DNA of 23,571 bases from a virus. Of this stretch, positions 15,098 to 21,059 are shown one piece after another; within the stretch, counting starts at the first letter, position 1; every line of letters begins with the position of its first letter. Position numbers and translations under genes: made by a program. The stretch spans positions 1 to 23,571 of IMG/VR virus record IMGVR_UViG_3300046736_000165; one strand, written 5' to 3'. The notes below the pieces were generated by a model. The model was not told the origin of the DNA and searched no databases. It saw only the letters and a program-made list of their open reading frames with translations.

Positions 15098-15427
15098 TCA
15101 TCCTCCGGTACACCAGTAACTAGCCGTCGCCGCCCTGAACCGATGCATCATGGCCATGAAGTCGGGCCAGTCCATCCAGGATTTTTCATGCATGTGAGCA
15201 AGCCAATCCACGGTTGCGGCCGGGCTTGCGAAAAATCTATGGAATTCAATATAGTAGACCTCCTTCTCGCTCGTGCATTCACAGCAGAACATCCATCGCG
15301 CGGGGGTGCCATCAACTCGGGGATGGAAGTAAGAAAATGACATTGCCGGAGCCTCTCCGCAGGCTTCGCAAGTCGGCGTCCCTTTGAAGGTTACAATCCT
15401 GGCTCTCTTTCTAGGTTTTACGCTCAT
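15098..15427 (-). CDS. Small Cys-rich protein leading the replication operon
   Basis: A 109-residue protein with a basic start (MSVKPRKRARIVTF), then CEAC (about residues 20-23) and CCEC (about 48-51). The two Cys pairs could bind one zinc ion as a small ribbon. The C-terminal half is helical and Trp/Phe-rich (WLAHMHEKSWMDWPDFMAMM). I recognise no family. It is the first gene of the minus-strand replication operon and lies 24 bases before the initiator gene. Its 5' leader holds a long hairpin. Confidence 0.65.
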   Translation of the reverse strand: MSVKPRKRARIVTFKGTPTCEACGEAPAMSFSYFHPRVDGTPARWMFCCECTSEKEVYYIEFHRFFASPAATVDWLAHMHEKSWMDWPDFMAMMHRFRAATASYWCTGG

Positions 15428-15463
15428 TGGATGTTATACGGAACCCAAATCCAGACAATAAGA

Positions 15464-15527
15464 ACCCCCTCGGTTCTACCGGTGTCTTGCCCCCGAGAGA
15501 TCGGGGCACCGGCAGAACGGAAGGGGT
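15464..15527 (-). ncRNA. Long imperfect hairpin in the leader of the replication operon
   Basis: The arms 15464-15494 and 15503-15527 pair over 21 positions with three mismatches. A five-base bulge follows, then CCCC/GGGG closes a loop containing CGAGAGATC. On the minus strand the hairpin ends about 37 bases before the ATG of the Cys-rich gene. A partial copy of the arm (CCGGCAAGAACGGCAAGGG) follows at 15550. It may be a structured leader RNA, an attenuator or a DNA element of the origin. The 271-base region 15428-15698 otherwise holds only the tandem repeats listed next. Confidence 0.55.
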
Positions 15528-15645
15528 GGCTTTTGAGGGATGACATAAGCCGGCAAGAACGGCAAGGGTTTTATACCACCACCTCGCTCCGATTTGCACC
15601 AGCAAAGTGTAACTCGGCGCGCCTTTTTTTGTAACGCGCGCACTC

Positions 15646-15685
15646 CACGCGTAGCTCACGCGTAGCCCACGCGTAACTCACGCAC
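15646..15685. repeat. Tandem 11-bp repeats (iteron-like), copy near the replication operon
   Basis: Three consecutive units, CACGCGTAGCT, CACGCGTAGCC and CACGCGTAACT, are followed by a partial CACGCAC. The 11-base spacing puts each unit on nearly the same face of the helix. Read on the minus strand the unit is GCGTGAGCTAC, which is the repeat also found just before the integrase gene. It lies between the early operon and the replication operon. It could be origin iterons or a protein binding array. Confidence 0.7.
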
Positions 15686-15698
15686 ATTTCGCCACATG

Positions 15699-16187
15699 TC
15701 ATGGTTCGCGCCTCCTGGGTTCGATCGTAGTTTCCCTCCATTCGCGGCCATCCCAGCGCGCCCAGATCCACGCCACTGCGGGCCATTCCGAGGCGGCCGT
15801 CTTCCACGCCAGCGCCGAGCGCGAGTGCGACCCGTGGTCCCAGCCGCCCTTCACTTCCACGCACGCCACGAGTTCGCCCGCGCGCCAGCCTGTCCAGTCT
15901 GGGCAGTAGCCGGCGCCGGACTCCAGGCGGAAGCTGAGCGCCTCGTAACGGAAGTAACAATCTGGCCAGAGCTGGAACCCGCGTTCATCGAGCCATCGTT
16001 GTTCAGTGGCATTCGGCGTGCGGGAGCGCGGGATGCGGATTGGCGAAGGCTTGGGCGCAGGCGCCGGCTCGAGTGCGCCGTGCCGTTCCTTCCATTCGGA
16101 CTCAGGCAGGCGAACGATGCCACCGCGGTCAGGCACGAAGCCTTTCGCCCTTAGCTGTTCCCTGGTCCATCGCGTGCCCGCTTTCAC
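15699..16187 (-). CDS. PD-(D/E)XK endonuclease (phage resolvase-like)
   Basis: A 162-residue protein. The start GTG overlaps the stop of the 31-residue membrane protein as GTGA, giving MKAGTRWTREQLRAKGF. The nuclease core is FRYEALSFRL (Glu82), YCPDWTGW (Asp97) and ACVEVKGGW (Glu111, Lys113), followed by LAWKTAASEWPAVAWIWARWD. This is the arrangement of small phage PD-(D/E)XK nucleases such as DUF1064 proteins, which cut branched or Holliday-junction DNA. The exact substrate cannot be read from the sequence. It is the last gene of the early operon. Confidence 0.8.
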   Translation of the reverse strand: MKAGTRWTREQLRAKGFVPDRGGIVRLPESEWKERHGALEPAPAPKPSPIRIPRSRTPNATEQRWLDERGFQLWPDCYFRYEALSFRLESGAGYCPDWTGWRAGELVACVEVKGGWDHGSHSRSALAWKTAASEWPAVAWIWARWDGREWRETTIEPRRREP

Positions 16188-16279
16188 ATCCGAATAAACC
16201 GATAGACGACCCAGCACATGAAGACGGCCGAGGCGCAGCAGACGCCGACGCTGAGGAGGAACCACCAGTCGGTTTTCAT
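16184..16279 (-). CDS. 31-residue single-pass membrane protein
   Basis: A very short gene: MKTDWWFLLSVGVCC, then ASAVFMCWVVYRFIRM. It has one hydrophobic helix (about residues 5-26) with an acidic/basic N-terminus and a basic C-terminus. It is supported by context: its ATG overlaps the stop of the 84-residue gene as ATGA, and its TGA overlaps the GTG of the nuclease gene. The role is unknown. A superinfection, membrane-toxin or small holin-like function is possible but cannot be shown here. Confidence 0.7.
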   Translation of the reverse strand: MKTDWWFLLSVGVCCASAVFMCWVVYRFIRM

Positions 16280-16530
16280 GACGGCTTCGTGCCCTCCTCC
16301 ATGCCCACGGCTAGGGCGGCCTCGATTTTATCCGCCATGCCGCGCAGAATCCTCGATGAAGTCTCAAGACGCTGAACTCGTGTTTCGATGTCACGCTCAA
16401 ATTCATTCTCGGTTTCCGGCCATACCCATTTGCCGTTTTGCTTGACGCAATAACCATCGCGCCACGTTTGTGCTTCCGCGTCATGCAGGTCCGCCGCCCG
16501 CCGCAGATTCTGAGCGTCTGCTTTGATCAT
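16276..16530 (-). CDS. Small helical protein of the early operon, function unknown
   Basis: An 84-residue protein that is helical with heptad-like spacing (NLRRAADLHDAEAQTWRDGY, and ETRVQRLETSSRILRGMADK). The end (IEAALAVGMEEG) resembles the end of the 67-residue protein encoded just upstream, so the two may be distant relatives. A good Shine-Dalgarno sequence (GGAGGAG) precedes its ATG, which overlaps the previous stop as ATGA. Confidence 0.65.
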   Translation of the reverse strand: MIKADAQNLRRAADLHDAEAQTWRDGYCVKQNGKWVWPETENEFERDIETRVQRLETSSRILRGMADKIEAALAVGMEEGTKPS

Positions 16531-16730
16531 TTCTCCTCCTCCTGCACCGCGAGCGCGGCTTTTAACTCATCGAACATTTCCGCAGCCTGTTCAGCCAGTT
16601 CAGGGTTGTAGGTTCCGACACAAGCGTCCAGAAAGCGGCAGGTGACACCACGCCAGCGGTCCCGCTCGGCTTCGAGTTCGGCCACCCGTGCCCGCAGTTC
16701 GTCCAGTTCCAGTGACGGGTCGTATGTCAT
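16527..16730 (-). CDS. Small coiled-coil protein of the early operon, function unknown
   Basis: A 67-residue protein with a clear coiled coil near the start (LDELRARVAELEAERDRW, about residues 9-26), then a helical part ending MFDELKAALAVQEEEK. It overlaps both neighbours by four bases. Its N-terminal coiled coil suggests oligomerisation. No family is recognised. Confidence 0.65.
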   Translation of the reverse strand: MTYDPSLELDELRARVAELEAERDRWRGVTCRFLDACVGTYNPELAEQAAEMFDELKAALAVQEEEK

Positions 16731-17019
16731 TCGCGCGGCGGGAGGTTGCGGGCGCGTTCTTTGAGGGCGTCAGCGAGGGGATCGATGTTGGCGGAGTTGT
16801 CAGCGGCCTCGACCATTTCGCCGCGGGGAGAGCCCATGAGGGCGATGTGCATGGCGGCTTGGATGGCAGAGTCGATGAGTGAGGCCATTTTGATTTCGGC
16901 TTTGGTGGCAGGGGAGGCTGGTCCTGGCTGGAAGTCACAGGTGATGACGCCGTTTGGGAGTTCGTTAATTTCGATGGTGGCGGTGATCATTGGGTTGATG
17001 GTCATTCGCGCGGCAGGAG
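16726..17019. repeat. 19-base direct repeats flanking the 92-residue gene
   Basis: GTCATTCGCGCGGC plus A/G plus GGAG occurs at 16726-16744 and again at 17001-17019, 18 of 19 bases identical. Each copy holds one gene's stop, the next gene's start and an Arg-Glu ending. Confidence 0.65.
16727..17005 (-). CDS. Small early protein, possible inserted cassette
   Basis: A 92-residue protein with a beta-like start (TATIEINELPNGVITCDF) and a helical middle (LIDSAIQAAMHIALMG). I recognise no family. It is joined to both neighbours by ATGA overlaps. It lies exactly between two nearly identical 19-base sequences that carry those overlaps, so it may have been gained as a unit. Confidence 0.6.
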   Translation of the reverse strand: MTINPMITATIEINELPNGVITCDFQPGPASPATKAEIKMASLIDSAIQAAMHIALMGSPRGEMVEAADNSANIDPLADALKERARNLPPRE

Positions 17020-17235
17020 TCGATCAACCTTCACTTCGAGGGCATCGGCCAGGCGACGGAGATTCTCCAATTGCGGAATGTATCGGCCGGTCTCCCAGCT
17101 CGATATGGACACGCCAGTTGTTGGGTTCCCGAGTTTCCGCGCCAACTGATCCTGGGTAAGTCCCCGCTTTTTCCGGCACCGGCGCAGGCGGTCGCCGAAC
17201 CGGGCGCGGAAGGTTCGTTTTACTATGTCAGTCAT
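17002..17235 (-). CDS. XRE-family helix-turn-helix regulator
   Basis: A 77-residue protein starting MTDIVKRTFRARFGDRL. The HTH_3 domain spans almost all of it: RRCRKKRGLTQDQLARKLG, then GVSISSWETGRYIPQLENL, then RRLADALEVKVDRLL. It has no C-terminal dimerisation or cleavage domain, so it is a Cro-size protein. The start at 17235 is set by an ATGA overlap with the exonuclease gene. Lying mid-operon, it may act on another promoter of the phage, for example at the replication operon. Confidence 0.88.
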   Translation of the reverse strand: MTDIVKRTFRARFGDRLRRCRKKRGLTQDQLARKLGNPTTGVSISSWETGRYIPQLENLRRLADALEVKVDRLLPRE

Positions 17236-18059
17236 TTGAGCAAAAGATTCTCGACTTCGCGCACGCTCCACGTTGGTAATTCAAAGTAAGTCCAGCACCA
17301 TTTTCCCGACTTCTGCGCGGCCTTGAATTCCGTTAGGACTCTCGCTAGCTGGGCCTGCCCGATCGCGCGTTGCTGCTCAGTCGCGCGCGGCAAGGCGACA
17401 ACCGGCGGGTCAGTGTCGGACACCGCGAGCCACGCCCATTCAATCGGCGCGTCCGAGCCCGTGGCCTCAACGAAGCAGGCTTCGTAAATGGCTTGCTGCA
17501 AAAGGTAATGCCGCTCGTAAACCGTCTCTCCCCATGTCCCCTTGCCCAGCTTCGGGGATGTGCTCTGACACTTCTTTAGTTCGATGATGAACCGATTGCG
17601 GATGTTCGCGCCGTCCAGGCGACACTTCACCGGCACGCCCAGGATCGTCGCCTCGAGTGACACTTGCCGCTCTGGGCAGGCGTGTAGCGCGTCCACCGCT
17701 TCCTTCTCTCTCATCACAGCCTCGACCATCCGATCCACGCGCTCGCGCTCGTCGCTGGTCAGGATCGGGAGCGTTTGCGAATCGCGCCAGGCTTTGCCTT
17801 CCTTGCTGCGGTAGTCCATTCCCTCGGGCCGGACGGCGTGGGGATATTCCTTCCCTTCCAGAATTAGCGAGTCGATGCACGATCCGATCAGCATGTCGGG
17901 CGTCGCTTGCTTCGGTGGCGCAACCTGCGCCGCGCGGAATGCCGCGGTGCTTTCGAGCAGATGCTTGAGCAGGGAGAAGTTGAGACGATCGAGCGCCCTA
18001 TACTCACCGAACGGCATGCCGGTGTGGATTCGCGGCGATGTGACGGCGAGGACGCTCAT
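17232..18059 (-). CDS. RecE-like PD-(D/E)XK exonuclease
   Basis: A 275-residue protein paired with RecT. Seen: a start-proximal ALDRLNFSLLKHLLESTAAF segment; the IGSCIDSLILEG motif (about residues 58-69); KCRLDG (Asp149); FIIELKKCQ (Glu160, Lys162); and YERHYLLQQAIY (with Gln188) as in RecB/RecE-family nucleases. It would digest a DNA strand to leave single-stranded ends for RecT. At the first motif the family usually has His where Asp63 stands here (G..(I/L)H). The start at 18059 (MSVLAVTSPRIHTG) overlaps the recT stop as ATGA. Members vary in length, and this one is near the short C-terminal nuclease form. Confidence 0.82.
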   Translation of the reverse strand: MSVLAVTSPRIHTGMPFGEYRALDRLNFSLLKHLLESTAAFRAAQVAPPKQATPDMLIGSCIDSLILEGKEYPHAVRPEGMDYRSKEGKAWRDSQTLPILTSDERERVDRMVEAVMREKEAVDALHACPERQVSLEATILGVPVKCRLDGANIRNRFIIELKKCQSTSPKLGKGTWGETVYERHYLLQQAIYEACFVEATGSDAPIEWAWLAVSDTDPPVVALPRATEQQRAIGQAQLARVLTEFKAAQKSGKWCWTYFELPTWSVREVENLLLK

Positions 18060-19078
18060 ACCCGCGTTGCCTCCGTAATCAATTGAGACACAAGCTCCAG
18101 AGCCTCGGCTGCCTCGCCTCCGGAAATCGCGCTCAGCGGCGGCCACATATTCGCGGCGAGCCGCTCGTTGAATCGCTCGACGTTGACGCCGGATTCTTTG
18201 ACCCGCCGGCGAAGTTCCTGTGCCGGGGTTCCCGGCCCGCCTTCCAAGCCGAAGGGAATTTCGTCGGGCTCGGATGGCGCCTCGGGTTCCGCCTTGGGCT
18301 TTGGCTTCGCCGTCCGCCGTGCCGGCTTTGGGGCTTCAGGCTGCGGTGTGGCCTCCGCCACGTCAGCGCCAGGCGAGGACCCTCCCAGAACCTCGTCGTT
18401 CTCGCTGGCGGGCGGAGGAGATTGTGTGCCGAATGGCTCGGGCTTGGCCGTCTCGACCACGCGGCCGCTCACTTCCTTGGGCGACATGTCCTGCACTTCC
18501 TCAGTGCTCAGCATCCCGCGCAGGGCATCGCCGAAGCCATCGCGCAGCGCGAACGCCCGCGCGCGGAACTTGAGCATCCGGAACGGGTATTGCGACCACG
18601 GCCCTTGCTTGCCCCAGAGACCGGCCCGCTTCGCATCGGCGACCGAGAACGCAACATCCGGGGCCGCGTCGTATCCGCGCCGTTTCACATGGCAGACGGC
18701 AGTCGTGCCGTCCTTGTATTCCGACGGCGTCCGGTCGATCCGCTTCCCGTCCTGCTCGAACCACTCGGTAAACTCCTCAAGGTCGCCCGTCGCGCGCACG
18801 ACCGCCAGCATGGCATCACCAAATAAACTTGGGCGGCCGTTAACGATTGCGATGTTCTGCAGCGCCGCCATCGGCGGCAGCCCGACCTCCATTCCCATTT
18901 GCACCGCAATCGTGATCGCCTCCGGTGACTCGATCCCTTTCGGAGCGAGACCGGATTTCGCCAGGCAAGTCGCGAACCTCCACACGTCGTCGAGGGTTCT
19001 TATCTCCAAGCCAGTGCGGCTGACGAGCATTGCTGGACGAGGGACGATGGCGGTTCTGTCGATTGTTGAGTTAGACAT
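18056..19078 (-). CDS. recT: RecT-family single-strand annealing protein
   Basis: A 340-residue protein. The conserved RecT core covers about residues 25-195. It includes the WRFATCLAKSGLAPKGIESP block, MEVGLPPMAALQNIAIVNGRPSLFGDAML, the CHVKRRG segment and AKRAGLWGKQGPWSQYPFRML, ending with ALRDGFGDALRGML. A long Pro/Lys/Glu-rich linker (about 210-275) leads to a small C-terminal helical tail, which in relatives binds host SSB or other partners. It anneals complementary strands during phage recombination. It follows the small membrane gene after seven bases. Confidence 0.93.
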   Translation of the reverse strand: MSNSTIDRTAIVPRPAMLVSRTGLEIRTLDDVWRFATCLAKSGLAPKGIESPEAITIAVQMGMEVGLPPMAALQNIAIVNGRPSLFGDAMLAVVRATGDLEEFTEWFEQDGKRIDRTPSEYKDGTTAVCHVKRRGYDAAPDVAFSVADAKRAGLWGKQGPWSQYPFRMLKFRARAFALRDGFGDALRGMLSTEEVQDMSPKEVSGRVVETAKPEPFGTQSPPPASENDEVLGGSSPGADVAEATPQPEAPKPARRTAKPKPKAEPEAPSEPDEIPFGLEGGPGTPAQELRRRVKESGVNVERFNERLAANMWPPLSAISGGEAAEALELVSQLITEATRV

Positions 19079-19085
19079 AAAGTGA

Positions 19086-19220
19086 TCAAAACCAGTATTT
19101 TCCGACTAGGATTCCCAAGAGAAATGCGACGACGCAGGTCGGCAGGAGAAGCAGATAAGGGAACCGGTAACCCATCGGGGGGCGCTGCGGCGTATGGGGA
19201 CCGTCGAGGTGAAATTTCAT
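19086..19220 (-). CDS. 44-residue membrane protein
   Basis: A very short gene: MKFHLDGPHTPQRPPMGYRF, then a hydrophobic segment PYLLLLPTCVVAFLLGILVG (about residues 21-40) and a short end KYWF. The ATG overlaps the previous stop as ATGA, and recT starts seven bases after its TGA. One membrane pass is likely. The function is unknown. The early position argues against a late lysis role. Confidence 0.7.
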   Translation of the reverse strand: MKFHLDGPHTPQRPPMGYRFPYLLLLPTCVVAFLLGILVGKYWF

Positions 19221-19501
19221 TTGCCGGCCCTCCGGAGCATCGCCAGGGACTCGCTGTTCGTTGGATCGCGCCTGGCCGCCGCCGCCGTAACCTCCTCCTC
19301 TTCGAGCACCCGGGGCGCGGACATCGGGGGGATCTCCGGCCAGTGGTCGGCGATCATCTTGTTCGCCTTATGCAGAGGCACTCGCGGTCCACGCACGCCA
19401 GGGAGTCGCTCGACAGGGACGCGTGAAGCAGCCAGTGCTCGAATTATTGTCGAGTAATGATGCCCGGTGTGGGCAGCGATCATGTGGATCGAGACTTTCA
19501 T
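19217..19501 (-). CDS. Small HTH-like DNA-binding protein
   Basis: A 94-residue protein starting MKVSIHMIAAHTGHHYSTI. The segment IAAHTGHHYSTIIRALAASR (about residues 8-27) reads as a helix-turn-helix, followed by VPLHKANKMIADHWPEI. The shape resembles excisionase- or AlpA-like factors, but the match is too weak to name. The C-terminal 40 residues are charged. If it is an excisionase, it would act at the attachment site near 21 kb. The start is set by an ATGA overlap. Confidence 0.6.
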   Translation of the reverse strand: MKVSIHMIAAHTGHHYSTIIRALAASRVPVERLPGVRGPRVPLHKANKMIADHWPEIPPMSAPRVLEEEEVTAAAARRDPTNSESLAMLRRAGK

Positions 19502-19833
19502 GGCGCCTCGGTTTCGGTTTGCTGCTCTGCCAGCTTCGCCTTTAGGGCGCGGACCCCCTGGGCGATTGACCTCTGGTCGATGACGCATTCACCGCCCGAA
19601 TGCAGGACCCACCGCGCGTCGATCTGGCCATTGTGAGGATACCAGGTCGCGTGGACGCTCAGCGCGGCGATTCCGTGTCGCTCGTGTAATTCGGCGAGGC
19701 GGATTCTCAGCCAGTCAGCGACCGCCATCTCCTCTGGTGAGACCACCAAGGGATCGGCGAGAGGCAGCAGCGAGAATCCCGGCGGGTCATCCTCGAAGCA
19801 ACGCCGCGGCTCGGAGCGGGGCGAGGCCATCAT
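19498..19833 (-). CDS. Hypothetical early protein
   Basis: A 111-residue protein starting MMASPRSEPRRCFEDD, with an acidic helix (PEEMAVADWLRIRLAELHERH), a beta-like middle (ALSVHATWYPHNGQIDARWVLH) and a C-terminal helix (ALKAKLAEQQTETEAP). No family is recognised. It overlaps the repressor gene stop (ATGA) and the next gene start, so it is translated with them. Confidence 0.65.
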   Translation of the reverse strand: MMASPRSEPRRCFEDDPPGFSLLPLADPLVVSPEEMAVADWLRIRLAELHERHGIAALSVHATWYPHNGQIDARWVLHSGGECVIDQRSIAQGVRALKAKLAEQQTETEAP

Positions 19834-20015
19834 GACAATGCCTCCTTTTTCCTGGCCTTGCGGCCGGCTGGCTTGGTGCGCTCCCGGTGGCTCTTGGCGA
19901 AGGCCGCCACCGCGAGGCGCACAATCTGAGCGGCCGTCCCCATCTGCTCGGTCGCCATCTCCTGCACAAATGCGAGCTGTTCCGGACTCAGCCGCACTGA
20001 AAGTGGTTTTCTCAT
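19830..20015 (-). CDS. Ribbon-helix-helix protein, first gene of the early operon
   Basis: A 61-residue protein: MRKPLSVRLSPEQLAFVQEM, then EQMGTAAQIVRLAVAAFAKS, then a Lys/Arg-rich tail. This is the CopG/Arc-type ribbon-helix-helix shape, with a beta strand giving specificity, two helices for the dimer and a basic extension. It is divergent from a second ribbon-helix-helix gene at 20097, with GGCGTCA boxes between and over its start codon. It likely represses its own operon. Confidence 0.85.
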   Translation of the reverse strand: MRKPLSVRLSPEQLAFVQEMATEQMGTAAQIVRLAVAAFAKSHRERTKPAGRKARKKEALS

Positions 20016-20096
20016 GACGCCTGATGTTTACACGAGGCGTCATTAGGCGTCAATAAAATAATGTTGCCATTTGACACTTTTCGGCGTCAATTAGCT
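20015..20096. promoter_or_regulatory. Divergent control region with four GGCGTCA operators
   Basis: The box GGCGTCA occurs at 20036-20042, 20046-20052 and 20083-20089, and inverted (TGACGCC) at 20015-20021, over the start codon of the minus-strand gene. The first two are 10 bases apart on the same face of the helix. A TTGACA element is present at 20071-20076. On the minus strand, TTGACG (20053-20048) with TAAACA (20030-20025) at 17 bases spacing could be a promoter. Two divergent ribbon-helix-helix genes start at its ends. Confidence 0.7.
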
Positions 20097-20342
20097 ATGG
20101 CGAAAACAAGCTCGATTTCTATACGCCTTGAGCCTGAACAGCTTGAGGATGTTCATCGGCTGGCGGTAAAATTCGGGACAAACGATATTCAGATTGTCAG
20201 GTGGGCGATCGACGCTCTGCGCGATTATGTGGCCCTGCATCAAGGGAAGCTCCACATGCCCATTGATTTTGAGGAATTCTGGAAGGTTGCCGAAAAAAAG
20301 GTTCCGGCGAAGAAACCGAAGAGAAACGCGAACTGCGCCTAG
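20097..20342 (+). CDS. Second ribbon-helix-helix regulator, divergent
   Basis: An 81-residue protein starting MAKTSSISIRLEPEQLEDVH, then LAVKFGTNDIQIVRWAIDAL. It is a ribbon-helix-helix protein with a basic C-terminal tail (KVPAKKPKRNAN). An in-frame earlier start exists, but the ATG at 20097 gives the usual family N-terminus. It faces the minus-strand repressor across shared operators, so the pair may form the lysogeny/lysis switch, like other temperate-phage Arc/Mnt-type regulators. Confidence 0.8.
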   Translation: MAKTSSISIRLEPEQLEDVHRLAVKFGTNDIQIVRWAIDALRDYVALHQGKLHMPIDFEEFWKVAEKKVPAKKPKRNANCA

Positions 20343-20376
20343 CTGAAATCATCCCGTTCCCGCAAAACCCCGCATC

Positions 20377-20886
20377 ATGAGCATCGCATCCCCCGCCGCC
20401 ACAGTCCGCATTTTGTCCAACCTCGCAGCCGAGCAGGCCGACATTCTGGTGAAAAGACTGTCCTACGCAGAAATGTTGCTGGCCGAGGCTACCACGCCGG
20501 CCGAGGCGGTGAAAACTTACAAACTCGCCGAGGCCGCCCGCGTCTATGCCTACAATGTCGGCGCTGCTCCACCGCTCATAAATCGCGCTGTAGTCCTTAA
20601 GCTCAAGGCCAGACGCAAGATGGGGGACTTGATGGACAAGGAGAGGGCGCTACAGCGTTCCGGTCCCGGCGCCTTTTCAAAGTTGTTGCAGCGAGGGAGA
20701 AGACTACTCCAGCGAGGAGCGAGGGCTCTAAAGCGCAATCTCATTGCGTCCCTACTCTTCGCAATCCTTTGCGTCCTGGTCGGGTTCCTCGTCCTTGCGT
20801 TCTACTGCGCAAATTGGCAATTTCACATTTTCGCACGGCATTTACCTCGGGGCTCTCGAATAGAACTCCACCTCGACAGCTATTAG
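20377..20886 (+). CDS. Phage protein with KARRKMGDL motif and C-terminal membrane segment
   Basis: A 169-residue protein. The first 95 residues (LSYAEMLLAEATTPAEAVKTY..KLAEAARVYAY..AVVLKLKARRKMGDLM) match a common phage/plasmid family of unknown function, usually found beside ParB-like or replication genes. From about residue 96 the sequence changes: an Arg/Leu-rich stretch (LLQRGRRLLQRGARALKRN) and a strong transmembrane helix (LIASLLFAILCVLVGFLVLA), then a hydrophilic end. In the family the usual continuation is soluble, so the tail looks acquired or altered. It lies next to the attachment site. Confidence 0.65.
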   Translation: MSIASPAATVRILSNLAAEQADILVKRLSYAEMLLAEATTPAEAVKTYKLAEAARVYAYNVGAAPPLINRAVVLKLKARRKMGDLMDKERALQRSGPGAFSKLLQRGRRLLQRGARALKRNLIASLLFAILCVLVGFLVLAFYCANWQFHIFARHLPRGSRIELHLDSY

Positions 20887-20912
20887 AAGCCCGCGCCCCA
20901 CGCAGCGCCCCA

Positions 20913-20953
20913 GACCTTTATCGCTCTCTAAGCGTTAACGGGTTCTAAAGGTC
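20913..20953. other. 8-bp perfect inverted repeat in the left arm of the attachment region
   Basis: GACCTTTA (20913-20920) and TAAAGGTC (20946-20953) pair perfectly, with an inner CGCT/AGCG stem. It lies 10 bases before the tRNA-derived core. It could be a terminator-like hairpin for the 169-residue gene or a recombination accessory site. Confidence 0.5.
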
Positions 20954-20962
20954 AGTTTAAGC

Positions 20963-21018
20963 TTCAAAATCTGGTTCTCCGAAAGGAGAGTATCGGTTCA
21001 AGTCCGATCGTCGGCACC
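20963..21018 (+). other. attP core: 3' part of a tRNA-Leu(CAA) gene
   Basis: The segment reads as the 3' part of a class II tRNA. It has the anticodon loop TTCAAAA (anticodon CAA), the 3' anticodon stem TCTGG, a long variable arm TCTCC-GAAA-GGAGA, a perfect T-arm ATCGG/TTCAAGT/CCGAT, the 3' acceptor CGTCGGC, the leucine discriminator A and CC. The 5' side does not supply a tRNA: TAAGC replaces the CCAGA that would pair. Phage genes stand on both sides, and the integrase is 80 bases away. This is the pattern of a phage attachment site that rebuilds the host tRNA on integration. Confidence 0.8.
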
Positions 21019-21023
21019 CCGCG

Positions 21024-21042
21024 CGCGCTCAAAATGAGCGCG
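21024..21042. other. Perfect hairpin after the tRNA fragment
   Basis: CGCGCTC and GAGCGCG flank an AAAAT loop, six bases after the tRNA-like end. It lacks a T-run. It might be a host-derived tRNA terminator captured with the core or an integration-host-type site. Confidence 0.45.
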
Positions 21043-21059
21043 GACTAAGCGCGGGTTGC

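Noticed and set aside
15411-15659. An 82-residue minus-strand reading frame spanning the hairpin region
   Set aside because: It begins with a GTG inside the tandem repeats and is made mostly of the repeat and hairpin sequence. It overlaps the next gene by 17 bases out of frame. The structure explains the region better than a protein.
15646-15685. Tandem repeats as a CRISPR array
   Set aside because: Units are 11 bases and contiguous with no spacers, so this is an iteron- or operator-like array.
20071-20099. TTGACA at 20071 as the -35 box of the plus-strand ribbon-helix-helix gene
   Set aside because: A 17-base spacer would put the -10 over the start codon at 20097, so the box cannot serve that gene unless translation begins later.
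20963-21018. tRNA-Sec (anticodon UCA) instead of tRNA-Leu
   Set aside because: Reading the loop as CTTCAAA would give UCA, but the discriminator base A, the 7-base acceptor half and the variable-arm geometry fit leucine CAA better. Only the 3' part is present, so certainty is limited.
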